Assembly (NCBI RefSeq): GCF_000770675.1 | Contig: NZ_AVBG01000008.1 | Span: 62,001 to 126,000 of the forward strand | Direction: 5' to 3' | Length of the DNA: 64,000 nt | DNA from: Pontibacillus chungwhensis BH030062 | Lineage (GTDB): Bacteria > Bacillota > Bacilli > Bacillales > BH030062 | Part shown: positions 8,329 through 16,801 of the stretch, piece by piece | Layout: the number at the start of each line of letters is the position of its first letter | How positions within the stretch are numbered: position 1 is the first letter of the stretch | Program-made: the position numbers and the translations under genes | Notes under the pieces: model-generated | What the model was told of the DNA's origin: nothing | What the model saw: the letters and a program-made list of their open reading frames with translations, nothing else | The model's database searches: none

Positions 8329-9105
8329 ATGAAAAAACTATTTCTATCCCTAGCTGCTGTAGCAACGATTTCTACAACAACAGCGATCACAGCAAGCGCA
8401 GAAGAAGTAGACGTCAAGAGCGGCGACACATTATGGGGAATCTCTCAGGATTACGATGTGTCCGTTGAACAAATAAAGCAAGAAAATAACCTAACATCTA
8501 ACTTAATCTTCCCGAACCAAAAACTAACAGTAAACCGCAACGGAGACAGTGAAGTTGCTCAAACAGCAACAGCTGACAGTGATGTGTATACAATTCAACC
8601 TGGCGATACACTGTTCGCTATTGGTCAACAATATAATGTAAGTGTGAATGAGTTAAAACATTGGAATAGCTTAAGTTCAAATACGATTTATTCAGGAGAT
8701 ACCCTGAATGTAAACGGATCAAACGTAGCTACAAAAGAAAAATCAACTGTTGCAAGCACACAACCTGCTGAACCTAAAACAGAAGAAAAACAAGTTCAAA
8801 CACAACAACAAGAACAAAAGACGATTACAATGGAATCAACAGCCTATACAGCGAATTGCGTTGGGTGCTCAGGTATTACAAGAACGGGCATCAACCTTCT
8901 TGAAAACCCAGATCGCAAAGTAATCGCAGTTGATCCTAATGTAATTCCACTAGGCACTGAAGTATATGTAGAAGGATACGGAAAAGCAGTAGCAGGAGAC
9001 ATCGGTGGCGACATCCAAGGAAACAGAATCGACGTCTTCATCCCTTCTCAATCAGAAGCCCTAAACTGGGGTCGTAAATCAGTAGATGTAACAATCTTAG
9101 ACTAA
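8329..9105 (+). CDS. yocH: Secreted cell-wall protein with two LysM domains and a 3D domain (YocH-like)
   Basis: 258 residues: signal peptide ending about ASA-EE (residue 24), LysM 1 at about 26-67, LysM 2 at about 85-128, a Q/E/T-rich linker, and a C-terminal 3D domain (about 165-258) with the family's Asp residues in AVDPNVIPLGT, AGDIGGDIQGNRIDVF. LysM binds peptidoglycan; the 3D domain resembles the catalytic fold of lytic transglycosylases (MltA type). AGGAGG sits 8 nt before the ATG. The upstream WalR box links it to cell-wall growth control, as for B. subtilis yocH; the symbol is by similarity. Confidence 0.9.
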   Translation: MKKLFLSLAAVATISTTTAITASAEEVDVKSGDTLWGISQDYDVSVEQIKQENNLTSNLIFPNQKLTVNRNGDSEVAQTATADSDVYTIQPGDTLFAIGQQYNVSVNELKHWNSLSSNTIYSGDTLNVNGSNVATKEKSTVASTQPAEPKTEEKQVQTQQQEQKTITMESTAYTANCVGCSGITRTGINLLENPDRKVIAVDPNVIPLGTEVYVEGYGKAVAGDIGGDIQGNRIDVFIPSQSEALNWGRKSVDVTILD

Positions 9106-9128
9106 TTCCTTCCCTTAAAAAATGATAC

Positions 9129-9162
9129 AAGCCCAAAGCTGAAAGCAGCTTTGGGCTTTTTT
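9129..9162 (+). terminator. Terminator of the LysM-3D gene
   Basis: Stem AAGCCCAAAGCT / AGCTTTGGGCTT with six following T residues, 24 nt after the stop codon. Confidence 0.9.
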
Positions 9163-9181
9163 ATGCTCTACTCATACCATT

Positions 9182-9330
9182 TAACTTTCCATATAAGCCC
9201 CCTTATATGGAAGAAGAAATGAAGTTGAGATATTTCTATTTTGCGAAAGATAAGGGCGTTTCCGTCAGGGCAGGCTTCTGGCAACGGAGCTATCCTGCCC
9301 AGTGACTTAGCTTCGATTTTTAGGATTACT
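9182..9330. repeat. Decayed family-1 repeat remnant
   Basis: The stretch CATATAAGCCCCCTTATATGG ... GAAGTTGAGATATTTC resembles the left part of the MITE (55812-55857), and GGGCAGG ... CCTGCCC (about 9270-9300) is the rest of a hairpin. No gene is supported from 9106 to 9537; the 30-codon TTG-started frame at 9399-9491 (minus) is the only other candidate and is unconvincing. Confidence 0.5.
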
Positions 9331-9344
9331 GAAGCTCTCTGACT

Positions 9345-9393
9345 AAAATAAAAACACCACTGCGCACTCTTCAAAAGAGAACACAGTGGTGTT
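9345..9393 (-). terminator. Terminator for minus-strand transcription
   Basis: AACACCACTG pairs with CAGTGGTGTT across a 21-nt loop, followed on the minus strand by TTTTATTTT. It could end the DUF1992 transcript about 145 nt after its stop. Confidence 0.6.
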
Positions 9394-9537
9394 ATTTATT
9401 AGTCTTGAACAACCTTAAGACCATTCAAATTCACAAAAAACCTGTATATTCCATTGGCAACACAAAGCTCAAGAAACGGGCCGTTAGTCAAAATATAGCC
9501 CTAACACTCATTAAACATAACGACCAAAGGCTTCAGA

Positions 9538-9912
9538 TTATAAACCAAAACGACTGCGAATTTTACCGCTATACCTCTTATAAGCTCCCGATTCTTTCAT
9601 CTTCCGTTTTTCCATTAACGTTTGAAAATGAATCTGCTTTTCGTTTAACTCTTTTTGATAAGCAAGTCGTTCTTCCTCATCTGTACAAAGGGCCACAAGT
9701 TCTTCGATGCGAATCATTTCCTTCTTCACTTCCATCTCTTCAGGAAGCATATTCGCATTCTTAAGAATCGTATAACTCGCCCTAAGGTCTTCAGGAACAG
9801 CTTGAATCTCTGATAAATCGAGCGGTTTCCCTTTACCAGGGAGGTCTTTAAACGCACCTTCACGCTCAGCTTGTTTAATCTTCTCCTCAGCCATCATCGT
9901 TACATAATCCAA
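9538..9912 (-). CDS. DUF1992 (DnaJC28-like) family protein
   Basis: 124 residues beginning with TTG at 9912, with AGGAGG 9 nt upstream. The motif AEEKIKQAEREGAFKDLPGKGKPL is the signature of the DUF1992/DnaJC28 conserved domain (broken here by the LxDLS segment), followed by ILKNANMLPEE. Bacterial members lack a J domain; their function is unknown. Single gene. Confidence 0.85.
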   Translation of the reverse strand: MDYVTMMAEEKIKQAEREGAFKDLPGKGKPLDLSEIQAVPEDLRASYTILKNANMLPEEMEVKKEMIRIEELVALCTDEEERLAYQKELNEKQIHFQTLMEKRKMKESGAYKRYSGKIRSRFGL

Positions 9913-10038
9913 GTGACTGAACCTCCTTTATGAGAACTCCTCGTTACGTTACAAAAATTGTAACATACCGTTTAGGACGTTTCGACACCGGAAAGTTAGG
10001 CTACATAATTAGGACGAAGACGATTGGGGGCAGGAATA

Positions 10039-10986
10039 TTGGTTACATTAAGCAATGAATATTTAAAAGACATAATAACCGAATATACACCTTATACCAC
10101 TCAGGGAGAAGTCGTTCAAAGCCTCCCTTGTGTGAGTGAACTAAATCAAAACGACATCGGAATAGCTGTGATTGATTTAGATCAGAATATCTACACAGCA
10201 GGTACTACGGATCTCTCTTTTTCTTTACAAAGTGCTTCTAAAGTTGTCAGTCTTATGATTGCACTAGAAGACCTCGGGGAAGAAAAAGTCTTCCAAACCG
10301 TTGGGATGGAGCCAATGGGTGATTTCTTCAATACCATTAGTCATTTGGAAGCTGATGATGTACATAGACCGTTTAATCCAATGGTTAACGCAGGGGCCAT
10401 TGCCATTTGCTCTCTAATCAAAGGATCTTCAGTAGAGGAGCGTTTTGAGCGGATTATGACGATGTTAAAGAGCGTCCTCGGTCACGATGACATTCACATG
10501 AATGAAGATGTCTATAAAGCTGAAAGACGTAAAGGAGATCGGAATCGCGCTCTTGCTTACTATATGAGCAGTACAGGTTCTGTGGCTCTTGATCCTGAGG
10601 AGGCGCTCGATTTGTATTTCAGGATTAATTCCATACAGTTTCAGGTACGGGACTTAGCCTTACTCGGTTTGTTTTTTGCAAACGGCGGCAAAACGATTGA
10701 AGGAGGAGAACAACTTCTACATCCCGATCATTTAACAACGATTGAAGCCATTATGATGACATCTGGCATGTATAACGAATCAGGTCGCTTTGCTGTAAAT
10801 GTTGGGTTCCCATGTAAAAGCGGAATCAGCGGCGGGATTTTCGGAGCAGTTCCAGGGCGTTATGGAATAGGCGTTATCGGACCAGCTATTAACCCTAAAG
10901 GTAACAGTGTAGCTGGTAGTAAAATCCTTGAACGTCTCTCGAAGGATCTCGGTTTAAACATCTTTCATCCTGAAGCTAAAGAGTAA
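10039..10986 (+). CDS. glsA: Glutaminase A
   Basis: Serine-dependent beta-lactamase-fold glutaminase that hydrolyses glutamine to glutamate and ammonia. Family motifs: FSLQSASKV (nucleophile Ser and the Lys of SxxK), FNPMVNAGAI, NRALAYYM, SGMYNESGRFA and KSGISGGIFGAVPGRYGIGVIGPAINPKGNS. The full length (about 315 residues) is normal. The TTG at 10039 (MVTLSNEY) is preferred because GGGGGCAGG lies just upstream; TTG 10024 is in frame but has a weak site. Monocistronic with a strong terminator. Confidence 0.93.
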   Translation: MVTLSNEYLKDIITEYTPYTTQGEVVQSLPCVSELNQNDIGIAVIDLDQNIYTAGTTDLSFSLQSASKVVSLMIALEDLGEEKVFQTVGMEPMGDFFNTISHLEADDVHRPFNPMVNAGAIAICSLIKGSSVEERFERIMTMLKSVLGHDDIHMNEDVYKAERRKGDRNRALAYYMSSTGSVALDPEEALDLYFRINSIQFQVRDLALLGLFFANGGKTIEGGEQLLHPDHLTTIEAIMMTSGMYNESGRFAVNVGFPCKSGISGGIFGAVPGRYGIGVIGPAINPKGNSVAGSKILERLSKDLGLNIFHPEAKE

Positions 10987-11001
10987 AAGGTCATTAAACG
11001 A

Positions 11002-11037
11002 AAGACGCCTTTGGGGCAAAACCCAAAGGCGTCTTTT
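11002..11037. terminator. Shared terminator of glsA and the sucrose operon
   Basis: AAGACGCCTTTGGG / CCCAAAGGCGTCTT stem followed by TTTT, between convergent genes. Confidence 0.85.
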
Positions 11038-11052
11038 AGATGATTCTATTTC

Positions 11053-12495
11053 TTATAGCTTCCAATGAGAAACATTTAACGTCAGCTCGCCTGAAGAAGC
11101 AAAATAAACGGAACGATTCTCTTGCTCAGGATAGTAACGAGCTGTGAAGACTTCTTCTCCGCCATTAACAAACATCTCTACAGAAGATGTATCTACGAAT
11201 AAACGAAGATCTTCTAATTCACCAATTTTGCACGTTCTTGATTCCATTCTACGATCTTCAAATCGTTTACGCTCAAGGGTTAATTCACCACTTGGCTTGT
11301 GATACACAACGCGCGCATTGTTTCGTAGCGTTAGCTCGAACACATCTGCCTTGTTGTGTTCAAACCCAAGCTGAAGTTCAAAGGCATCCCCTTCGATTCC
11401 TTCAATCGTTGTTTCTACCCCGTTTAATTCCACGCGTTCGTAAGAGATTTCTTCTTTTCGAAGCTTCTCTAACTCCGCCACAGGCTTTTGGATCAACTTG
11501 TCCCCATCAAGCGTTAACTCTCTTGGGAGAGTAAGCGTATGAATCCATTTATGCTTAATCGTTGGATGGTGTTCTTCGTCCTGGTCAGGTACACCCATCC
11601 AGCCAACTAAAATGCGACGCCCTTGATCATCTAGAGTGGTTTGAGGAGCGTAGAATTCAAACCCTTGATCCAGTTCTTTAAATGAACCATGCTTAAGCTT
11701 CCCTGTTTCATAATTCATATCGCCCACAAAGTAACCAGATTGGTAGACATTTTGATAATGGTTGCCTTCTACTTCTAACCCTTGAGGAGATACAACTAAG
11801 ATGTGGTTATCCTGAAGTTCGAACAAATCTGGACATTCCCACATAAAGCCGAAATCATCCAGTTGATCCGTATGTGCACCAGTTACAACGCCCATGTGCT
11901 CCCAATCACTAAGGTCAGATGAACGGAACAAAGCAACACGCCCTTGTAGATCGTGATTCTGTGTACCAACAACCATATACCAATACTCACCATGCTTCCA
12001 TACTTTTGGATCTCGGAAGTGGGCGGTATATTCTTCAGGTAATTCTAATACGACACCTTGCTTCTCAAAATGAATCCCGTCTTCTGACGTTGCTAACACT
12101 TGATAGCTTTCACGGTTGCCTTCTTCATCTTTTACATTCCCCGTATAGAACAAGTTCATCAATCCGTTCGCTTCAACAGCACTTCCGGAATAACAACCAT
12201 TCTTCTCAAACCATTCGGAAGGGGTTAGAGCGATCGGTTCTGCCTGCCAATTTACTAGATCATCGGATGTATAATGTCCCCAATATTTTGCACCGTGTCC
12301 TGTTTTAAATGGCATCCACTGATAAAACATATGGTAGGTGCCATTGTATTGGATAAAACCATTTGGATCGTTTAACAAACCTACAGGTGGCTGGATATGA
12401 AACCGAAGGCGATGAGGATCGGCTTCTACTTGATCACGAAATTTCTCGATTTCTGCATAAGCCTCTTGGCGAAGCTGATTATCTCTATGAGACAC
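11053..12495 (-). CDS. scrB: Sucrose-6-phosphate hydrolase (GH32)
   Basis: 480 residues, cytoplasmic, no signal peptide. GH32 hallmarks: LLNDPNGF with the nucleophile Asp near residue 43, FRDPKVW (transition-state Asp), and WECPDLF (acid/base Glu); the C-terminal beta-sandwich includes DTSSVEMFVNGGEEVFTARYYP. It cleaves the sucrose-6-phosphate made by the PTS into glucose-6-phosphate and fructose. GTG start with AAGGAGGG. Last gene of the operon, 12 nt after the fructokinase stop. Confidence 0.95.
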   Translation of the reverse strand: MSHRDNQLRQEAYAEIEKFRDQVEADPHRLRFHIQPPVGLLNDPNGFIQYNGTYHMFYQWMPFKTGHGAKYWGHYTSDDLVNWQAEPIALTPSEWFEKNGCYSGSAVEANGLMNLFYTGNVKDEEGNRESYQVLATSEDGIHFEKQGVVLELPEEYTAHFRDPKVWKHGEYWYMVVGTQNHDLQGRVALFRSSDLSDWEHMGVVTGAHTDQLDDFGFMWECPDLFELQDNHILVVSPQGLEVEGNHYQNVYQSGYFVGDMNYETGKLKHGSFKELDQGFEFYAPQTTLDDQGRRILVGWMGVPDQDEEHHPTIKHKWIHTLTLPRELTLDGDKLIQKPVAELEKLRKEEISYERVELNGVETTIEGIEGDAFELQLGFEHNKADVFELTLRNNARVVYHKPSGELTLERKRFEDRRMESRTCKIGELEDLRLFVDTSSVEMFVNGGEEVFTARYYPEQENRSVYFASSGELTLNVSHWKL

Positions 12496-12507
12496 AAAAG
12501 TCCCTCC

Positions 12508-13458
12508 TTAGGAAGATAAATGTTGTTTAACTTGTTCAATGGTTGGTAAAGCTGTCATAGCACCTTTAGTCGAGGCTGCGAGGGCACCCGATACGCTGGC
12601 CATCTTCGCCATCTCTACAGCTTGTTCAATAGTTAGCTCTTTCATAGAAACATCCGTTTCATTAATTGCATAAAGGATCCCTGACACGAAGGCATCTCCA
12701 GCACCAGTTGTATCAACCGCATTTACTTTCATAGCGTCCACTTTAGCGATCTCTCCATTGGTAACCACGTAACTACCTTCTCCACCAAGTGTTACAAGCA
12801 TAAACGGAATATCGTGCTTCTCGTTCACTTGCTTGATCCCAGCTTCAATGTCTTTCTCACATGTAATGAATTCAAGTTCTTCTTCTGAAACTTTCAGTAC
12901 ATCTACCTGGTCAAGCATAGAAACAATTGCTTCTTTCGCCTGGTCTTCAGACGACCACAAGCTCATACGCAGGTTTGGATCAAAGGATACAATCATGCCT
13001 TTTTCACGAGCTACCTGCACGGCGTGCTTCGTTGCTTGCTTAGCAGGTTCATTAATCATCGAAATCGTTCCGAAGTGAAGAACGCGATGTTCATCAAATA
13101 AAGATTCTTCTACATCATCTACGTGAAGCATCTGATCCGCACTTGGATTAATGAAGAATTCAAAACTACGCTCTCCATTAGCTGCAAGAGATACAAACAC
13201 GACACCTGTTCGTACGTCTTGAGTAAAGGTCATGCCATCTGTTTTCACACCATAAGAAGTAAGAGTATCTTTCAGAAAGTGACCTAACGAGTCATCCCCT
13301 ACCTTACCTAAAAATGTTGATTTCGCTCCTAAACGCGCCAAACCTACTGCAACGTTAGCCGGGGCGCCACCTGGGCTTTTCTGATATTCAATGTTCTCAC
13401 TTGTTAGTGGGATAAAGTCGATTAGTGCTTCTCCCAAACTAATAATTCCTTTTGTCAT
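12508..13458 (-). CDS. scrK: Fructokinase (PfkB/ribokinase family)
   Basis: 316 residues. PfkB family signatures: GGAPANVAVGLARLG near residues 36-50 and DTTGAGDAFVSGIL with the catalytic base Asp. By context it phosphorylates the fructose released by the adjacent GH32 enzyme. The ATG at 13458 has GAAGGGAGAT upstream; the nine-codon upstream extension is unlikely. Confidence 0.92.
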   Translation of the reverse strand: MTKGIISLGEALIDFIPLTSENIEYQKSPGGAPANVAVGLARLGAKSTFLGKVGDDSLGHFLKDTLTSYGVKTDGMTFTQDVRTGVVFVSLAANGERSFEFFINPSADQMLHVDDVEESLFDEHRVLHFGTISMINEPAKQATKHAVQVAREKGMIVSFDPNLRMSLWSSEDQAKEAIVSMLDQVDVLKVSEEELEFITCEKDIEAGIKQVNEKHDIPFMLVTLGGEGSYVVTNGEIAKVDAMKVNAVDTTGAGDAFVSGILYAINETDVSMKELTIEQAVEMAKMASVSGALAASTKGAMTALPTIEQVKQHLSS

Positions 13459-13530
13459 GGTTCTATCTCCCTTCACAAGTTCCATACTTAAAGATTACCA
13501 AAAACGAACTCTTATGTCCTACATGAATAA

Positions 13531-13560
13531 AAGAAGTCAGGCAACCGGGCCTGACTTCTT
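13531..13560 (-). terminator. Internal terminator between scrA and scrK
   Basis: AAGAAGTCAGG / CCTGACTTCTT hairpin followed on the minus strand by TTTATTC. Its place inside the operon suggests partial termination that would give more IIBC transcript than hydrolase/kinase transcript. Confidence 0.7.
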
Positions 13561-13571
13561 GTTCATTTGTT

Positions 13572-14945
13572 CTATTTTTTCTCTTCTTTCCAGCCGAGCA
13601 GTAATGTTGCTAGGAAAGCACCACCGATTGCAATAACAAGACCTATACAATAGTTCAGTGTGTCTGAACCTGTTGTTAAAGCAATCATTGGCAGACCTGT
13701 TAATCCAATACCGTTTGCAATTACACCGGTGAAAGTAACGTAGAAGCCACCCAGAGCACCACCGATCATCGCACCGATAAATGGTCGACGGTGTTTTAAG
13801 TTAACACCGAAAATAACAGGCTCTGTTACACCAAGGAATGCAGATACAGCACCTGGAAGTGCAATTTCTTTTGTTTTTTTGTTCTTTGTTCTGAAGAATA
13901 CAGCTAGACCAGCCCCACCTTGAGCTACGTTTGCCATCGCCCAGATTGGTAGAAGGTAGTTACCTGCTTTGGTTAAAAGCTCTGCTTCAATCGCGTGGAA
14001 GCTGTGGTGTACACCAGTTAGTACAATTAGAGAGTACGTACCACCAAATACTAGACCAGCTGCTCCTTGAGCTGTACCATAAACAGCATCTAGAGCAGTC
14101 GTAATTCCAGAACCAAGTAGGCGTCCTGCTGGTCCAACGATAAGCAATGCTGCAAAACCAGTTAGAATAACCGTTAAGAATGGTGTAACAAGTAAGTCAA
14201 CAACTCCTGGAACCACTTTGCGGATATTCTTTTCTAGTACACTCATGATATATACAGTTAATAATACCGGGATTACGGTTCCTTGATACCCTAACATTTC
14301 AATGGAAAAGCCGAAGAAATCCATCGTAGGAATATCAGCTGTTCCTGAATTCCAAGCGTTCAATAAGGCTGGGTGCGTCATAATACCACCAATAACAGCA
14401 CCTAGATATGGGGTGGCCCCAAACTCCCTCGCTGCACTAAAACCAATTAGAATCGGTAAGATAATAAAGGCTGCAGAAGAGAACATATCTAACATAGTGA
14501 AGACCGCGCCATCTGGATCTCCCCACTCATAAGCCTTCATTAAACCAAGAAGACCCATTAACATACCACTGGCTACAATCGCCGGGATGATTGGGACGAA
14601 GATATTTGAAAGCATACGAGCGAAACGAGCAAATGGATTCATGTTTTGCTTAGCTGCCTCTTTATGATCGACACCTTCTTTTTGCTCACCTTGCTCAATG
14701 CCTAATTCTTTTGCAAATGGTTGGAACACTTTGTTGACGATTCCTGTACCGAATATAATTTGATATTGACCTGAGCTTGAGAAGGCCCCTTTAACCCCAT
14801 CAAGATCTTCAATGGCAGATTGGTCAACTTGGCTTTCGTCACTAATCACCAAGCGAAGACGTGTTGCACAGTGAGTCGCGCTAACCACGTTATCCTTTCC
14901 ACCTAACAACGGAACTAACTTCTCTGCTATATCTTTGTAGTTCAT
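13572..14945 (-). CDS. scrA: PTS sucrose-type IIBC permease
   Basis: 457 residues. The IIB domain (1-85) carries the phosphorylated Cys in SATHCATRLRLVI; the IIC domain (from about 105) has about ten membrane segments, ending at residue 450. There is no IIA domain, so it must receive phosphate from the separate IIA at 16098-16595 or another glucose-type IIA. It imports sucrose as sucrose-6-phosphate, judged from the adjoining GH32 and fructokinase genes. The ATG at 14945 has GGGAGGAAAG upstream. Confidence 0.93.
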   Translation of the reverse strand: MNYKDIAEKLVPLLGGKDNVVSATHCATRLRLVISDESQVDQSAIEDLDGVKGAFSSSGQYQIIFGTGIVNKVFQPFAKELGIEQGEQKEGVDHKEAAKQNMNPFARFARMLSNIFVPIIPAIVASGMLMGLLGLMKAYEWGDPDGAVFTMLDMFSSAAFIILPILIGFSAAREFGATPYLGAVIGGIMTHPALLNAWNSGTADIPTMDFFGFSIEMLGYQGTVIPVLLTVYIMSVLEKNIRKVVPGVVDLLVTPFLTVILTGFAALLIVGPAGRLLGSGITTALDAVYGTAQGAAGLVFGGTYSLIVLTGVHHSFHAIEAELLTKAGNYLLPIWAMANVAQGGAGLAVFFRTKNKKTKEIALPGAVSAFLGVTEPVIFGVNLKHRRPFIGAMIGGALGGFYVTFTGVIANGIGLTGLPMIALTTGSDTLNYCIGLVIAIGGAFLATLLLGWKEEKK

Positions 14946-14995
14946 GTTGCTTTCCTCCCTTTTCAATATAGGTTAACCAAACCGTTTCTAAAATA

Positions 14996-15084
14996 TAAAA
15001 AAGGCAAGACCTAAACCATCTACAAAGGGTACACTTGTCCCTTGTAAACACTTTAGGTCTTGCCTGCCAAAACAGTAACAATCC
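14996..15084 (-). promoter_or_regulatory. RAT antiterminator site overlapping a terminator, upstream of scrA
   Basis: On the minus strand GGATTGTTACTG ... GGCAGGCAAGACCTAAA (15084-15052) closely matches the ribonucleic antiterminator bound by SacT/SacY/LicT proteins. Its 3' part is the left arm (GGCAAGACCTAAA) of a 13-bp terminator stem whose right arm is 15015-15003, followed by TTTTTT. Bound antiterminator would prevent terminator formation and allow scrA-scrK-scrB transcription when sucrose is present. Confidence 0.92.
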
Positions 15085-15106
15085 TGCTTTATTAGTTTGT
15101 ATCACC

Positions 15107-15135
15107 ATTGTAGTGTAAGCGTTGTCCAGATGCAA
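15107..15135 (-). promoter_or_regulatory. scrA promoter with a CcpA (cre) site in the spacer
   Basis: Minus-strand -35 TTGCAT (15135-15130), 17-bp spacer and -10 TACAAT (15112-15107). On the plus strand TGTAAGCGTTGTCC (15114-15127) matches the cre consensus TGWAANCGNTNWCA at 13 of 14 positions and fills the space between -35 and -10, so CcpA should block transcription when glucose is plentiful. Confidence 0.8.
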
Positions 15136-15163
15136 TACTTTTATCTTAAAAATCCTTTCCAGT

Positions 15164-15991
15164 CTAGGTACGTTCTAGTACTCGCTGGATGTGAAGAGCA
15201 ATATAGCCGATTTCGGAATCAGGGAATGTGATTTCATACTCTTTTTTAATAAATTTGGCCATCTTCTGAGACAACACAAAAGCCCCTTCATACTTTGTTC
15301 GAATGAGATCAAGCATATCCGGGTCCATATCGTGAAATGGTTCACCTGTTTCTATACGATTTAAAGCGAAGTGAAGATGCGTTACCATGCGCTGGTGAGA
15401 AATCCCTTCAGGATCTACACTTGAGCCTGACTCTTCTTCTAATACACCGATCATTTCATTAATCATCGTTGTATGCTTCATCGTATTCTCCATCGTACTT
15501 GCTCCAAGCTTTGCCGTATGAATGTGCAAGGCAATATGGGCTGCTTCATCCTCAGGAATCGGAACCCCTGTCCTCTTCTCAATCAAGTCAATTGCCCACA
15601 AACCTATTGAGAATTCTTGAGCATAAAGGGTTTTAATTTCTGTAATAAGCTTGTTCTGAATTCGGAAGCCTTGTCTTAAACGCTCTACTGCGAAGGAGAT
15701 ATGATCGGTTAGAGAGATGTGAATATGGTTACTAAGCGGTACTTTCAAAAAGCCCTCCGCATAGCTGATAATCTCTTCTGCTAATTCTATAACGTCTTCA
15801 GGCAGCGTTTTCAACAGTTCCTGGAATTTCTTATTCCCTTCAGACATCACGAAGATCTTCTCAATCTTTGATTGGCTAATCACATCATTCTTGGATTTTT
15901 GGAAGGCAATCCCTGCTCCCATGACAATCTTTTCCTGTTCATCTTCTTTAACGACTACCGCATTATTATTTAGGATTTTGTTAATTTTCAT
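15164..15991 (-). CDS. BglG/SacT/LicT-type transcription antiterminator
   Basis: 275 residues: an RNA-binding CAT domain (1-56, starting MKINKILNNNAVVV), then two PTS regulation domains with conserved His residues (PRD1 about 65-170 with HIHISLTDHISFA and HIALHIHTAKLG at its end; PRD2 about 175-275 with HLHFALNRI and GYIALHIQRVLE). Phosphorylation of these His residues by PTS proteins sets activity. The two RAT sites in this window are its likely targets. AGGAGGTGG precedes the ATG. It lies between the IIA and IIBC genes. Confidence 0.92.
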   Translation of the reverse strand: MKINKILNNNAVVVKEDEQEKIVMGAGIAFQKSKNDVISQSKIEKIFVMSEGNKKFQELLKTLPEDVIELAEEIISYAEGFLKVPLSNHIHISLTDHISFAVERLRQGFRIQNKLITEIKTLYAQEFSIGLWAIDLIEKRTGVPIPEDEAAHIALHIHTAKLGASTMENTMKHTTMINEMIGVLEEESGSSVDPEGISHQRMVTHLHFALNRIETGEPFHDMDPDMLDLIRTKYEGAFVLSQKMAKFIKKEYEITFPDSEIGYIALHIQRVLERT

Positions 15992-16029
15992 ATCGCCGCC
16001 ACCTCCTATACGTTTCTTAAAAATAAAAG

Positions 16030-16068
16030 GTTGTGTTTATCATGGCAGTTTTCCATGATAAACACAAC
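16030..16068. terminator. Terminator after the IIA gene
   Basis: 16-bp perfect stem GTTGTGTTTATCATGG / CCATGATAAACACAAC, followed by TTTTATTTTT on the minus strand. Readthrough from the IIA transcript, or an unseen promoter, must feed the antiterminator gene. Confidence 0.85.
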
Positions 16069-16097
16069 TTTTGTTGGAGCAAATGACGGCTAGTGTA

Positions 16098-16595
16098 TTA
16101 TTTTACGGTTACTTTTAGTAGTTCAGTTTCACCTTTTGTTGCTTCACCGCTATTTAAGCGCTCCATATTCTCAACTTCATCACTGTTTGTGATGATCACT
16201 GGTGTAATAGTGCTCTTAGCTTTTTCTTTTACTTTATCCATATCGAACGTAATTAGAGAGTCACCTGGCTTCACTTTATCCCCAACTTCTACGTGACCTT
16301 CGAAACCGTCACCTTCCATGCTAACAGTCTCAAGACCAATGTGAATAAGTACTTCTAGTCCACCTTCTGTCTTGATGCCAATTGCGTGCTTGGTTGGGAA
16401 TAATTGAACAATTTCACCAGCGATTGGTGCTACAACGTTACCATCAGCAGGTTCAATTGCCAGTCCTTCACCCATCATTTTTTGAGAGAAAACAGGGTCT
16501 GGTACTTCTTCAAGGTCTAGCACCTTACCGTTTAGTGGAGCTACTAGTACTTCTTCTGATACTTTGTCTTTTTTACCGAATAATTTCTTTAACAT
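16098..16595 (-). CDS. PTS glucose-type IIA protein
   Basis: 165 residues, single-domain IIA (crr-like): APLNGKVLDLEEVPDPVFSQ at the N-terminus, HAIGIKT and LIHIGLETV containing the two active-site His residues, and the GDxVxxGDxL motif (VGDKVKPGDSLI). Relays phosphate from HPr to a IIB lacking its own IIA, here ScrA. GGGTGA ribosome site. It has its own RAT leader, so IIA and IIBC are induced together. Confidence 0.93.
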   Translation of the reverse strand: MLKKLFGKKDKVSEEVLVAPLNGKVLDLEEVPDPVFSQKMMGEGLAIEPADGNVVAPIAGEIVQLFPTKHAIGIKTEGGLEVLIHIGLETVSMEGDGFEGHVEVGDKVKPGDSLITFDMDKVKEKAKSTITPVIITNSDEVENMERLNSGEATKGETELLKVTVK

Positions 16596-16630
16596 ATTAG
16601 GTCACCCTTTTTCAGAATATTTTATGAAAT

Positions 16631-16699
16631 TAAAAAGACCTAAAACGGGTAGAGGCTATCTACGTTTTAGGTCTTGCCTGATCGAGTCAGTCACAATCC
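16631..16699 (-). promoter_or_regulatory. Second RAT/terminator leader, upstream of the IIA gene
   Basis: Minus strand GGATTGTGACTG ... CAGGCAAGACCTAAA (16699-16666) matches the RAT. The overlapping terminator pairs AGACCTAAAACG (16674-16663) with CGTTTTAGGTCT (16647-16636), followed by TTTTTAATTT. Same logic as the scrA leader, and the same GACCTAAA segment is shared by both structures. Confidence 0.9.
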
Positions 16700-16708
16700 A
16701 AGTTATAT

Positions 16709-16748
16709 GTTTACTTTTAAGAGTAAACGGATCCATATGGATTGTCAA
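16709..16748 (-). promoter_or_regulatory. Promoter of the IIA/antiterminator genes with a palindrome at -10
   Basis: Perfect -35 TTGACA (16748-16743), 17-bp spacer, weak -10 TACTCT (16725-16720). A 7-bp inverted repeat GTTTACT-N6-AGTAAAC (16709-16728) covers the -10 and could be an operator; no regulator can be named. Confidence 0.6.
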
Positions 16749-16801
16749 GAAGTTGTAACGTAGTTTACCTTATACAATGAATATACCCGATCCACATGTG
16801 A

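Noticed and set aside
9399-9491. 30-codon TTG-started frame on the minus strand before a terminator
   Set aside because: No recognised family, and AGGG is a weak site; probably just 3' untranslated sequence of the DUF1992 transcript.
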